Assembly: GCA_031283745.1 (NCBI GenBank)
Contig: JAITBH010000055.1
Coordinates: 1 to 15,336, forward strand
Source of the DNA: Candidatus Ectomicrobium neotermitis
Lineage (GTDB): Bacteria; Elusimicrobiota; Endomicrobiia; Endomicrobiales; Endomicrobiaceae
DNA length: 15,336 nt
Direction of reading: 5' to 3'
This document shows, piece after piece, positions 14,971-15,336 of the stretch. The notes beneath the pieces were generated by a model. That model worked only from the letters and a program-made list of their open reading frames with translations. It ran no database searches and was not told the DNA's origin. Numbering within the stretch: position 1 is the stretch's first letter; every line of letters begins with the position of its first letter. Made by a program: the position numbers and the translations under genes.

Positions 14971-15118
14971 GAACGACAGGGAACGAAAGGGAAAAAAAGG
15001 GAACGACCACGGCGAACGGCAACGACCAAGACACGACAAAGACAAAGCCAAACCCCCGCCGCCTGCGGCGGCACCCCCTTTAGAAAGGGGGCAGTGCTAC
15101 CGCCGAACAGAATGTAAC
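14971..15118 (+). repeat. Modular intergenic repeat element, copy C (between the ATPase and DUF1016 gene)
   Basis: This is a relative of copy A. It starts with three decamers (GAACGACAGG, GAACGAAAGG, GAAAAAAAGG; GGG at 14979, 14989 and 14999). The 23-base core shared with 5151-5173 follows (15001-15023), then a run of CAAGAC/CAAAG words. Two strong hairpins come next. The right end CCGCCGAACAGAATG (15100-15114) matches copy A. The bases just after it, AACGAAAGGAG (15117-15127), resemble another decamer and form the ribosome site of the next gene. The gap 14963-15133 holds nothing else that I can see. Confidence 0.82.
15056..15091 (+). repeat. Twin GC-rich hairpins inside copy C
   Basis: The first stem is CCGCCGC (15056-15062) with GCGGCGG (15065-15071). 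The second is CCCCCTTT (15074-15081) with AAAGGGGG (15084-15091). Both have very short central loops, so the innermost pairs will open. Neither is followed by a T-run on either strand. They look more like a REP-type palindrome pair than an intrinsic terminator, although they may still protect or stop the upstream transcript. Confidence 0.8.
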
Positions 15119-15133
15119 GAAAGGAGAAAAATA

Positions 15134-15336
15134 TGGCAGACGACAAAAAACTACCCATTACATTGACCGGTGATGACGCTGAGTTCTACAAGCAGATAGC
15201 TGATTTCCTTTCCGAGGCGCGCAGTTTTGCTAAACGTCAGCTTGACAGCACTATCGTTACCACCTATTACGAAATCGGACGAATGATCGTGGAGCACGAG
15301 CAGTATGGTCAGAAACGGGCACAGTATGGGGCGAAC
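15134..15336 (+). CDS. DUF1016 N-terminal domain protein (YhcG-like, PDDEXK nuclease family), 3'-truncated by window edge
   Basis: Only the first 67 codons are present and the frame is still open at the window end. The protein starts MADDKKLPITLTGDDAEFYK. The stretch that follows, IADFLSEARSFAKRQLDSTIVTTYYEIGRMIVEHEQYGQKRAQYG, matches the DUF1016 N-terminal helical domain ('..eAR..a...vN...v..YweIGr.Ive.eq.G..rA.YG'). Full-length members carry a C-terminal PDDEXK nuclease domain and are often found near mobile or defence genes. AAAGGAG at 15121-15127 precedes the ATG. The visible part is near 50% G+C by count, higher than the upstream genes, and it follows a repeat element. Both facts fit acquisition from outside. 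Whether the nuclease half is intact cannot be seen. Confidence 0.85.

Noticed and set aside
15056..15091. Intrinsic terminator after the ATPase gene
   Set aside because: The hairpins are strong, but no T-run follows on either strand.

Overview
The window is a stretch of chromosome from a low-to-moderate GC bacterium (roughly 40% G+C by eye). Every recognisable gene reads on the + strand. I cannot fix the phylum from this sequence. The lipobox-bearing lipoprotein, the FtsH-type protease, the SPL-family radical SAM protein, the flavin-binding split-barrel protein and the DUF1016 gene would fit an uncultured, probably anaerobic and host- or gut-associated lineage. That is inference only. No rRNA, tRNA, CRISPR array or transposase was seen.

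Layout. Positions 1-800 hold the 3' part of a spore-photoproduct-lyase-like radical SAM gene. Positions 837-5102 hold a tight cluster: guaB (IMP dehydrogenase), a pyridoxamine-5'-phosphate-oxidase-like protein, a short FtsH-like membrane AAA metalloprotease and an unrecognised lipoprotein. Positions 5274-12182 hold an arginine block in the order argC, argB, argD, argF, argG, argH. It covers N-acetylglutamate to arginine except for the acetyl-removal step (argJ or argE), and no acetylglutamate-forming enzyme is present. ArgB carries the N-terminal helix typical of arginine-inhibited kinases. Positions 12183-12334 are a C-rich, G-poor leader in front of rho (12335-13633). Rho is followed closely by bioY and an ECF-type ABC ATPase, a biotin-uptake pair without the EcfT membrane partner. 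The window ends inside a DUF1016 (YhcG-like, PDDEXK nuclease family) gene.

The least ordinary material is in three intergenic stretches: 5101-5221, 6301-6525 and 14971-15118. They are built from the same short words (AACGACA, AACGACC, AACGGCA, AACGAAA) arranged differently. Site A is a decamer array with five evenly spaced GGG tracts, a G-quadruplex pattern. Site B contains a 26-bp perfect inverted repeat of GTGRTTA heptamers with nested inner stems. Site C carries two strong GC hairpins. Sites A and C share a 23-nt core and a 15-nt right end, so they look like members of one modular repeat family. Site B lies between argC and argB, where many genomes have argJ.

How the parts work together. 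Four-base or one-base stop/start overlaps (argB-argD, argD-argF, split-barrel gene-ftsH, bioY-ATPase) point to translationally coupled operons. I found no convincing intrinsic terminator with a T-run anywhere. The putative rut-like leader before rho, and a C-rich gene end at the ATPase, suggest that Rho-dependent termination may matter here.
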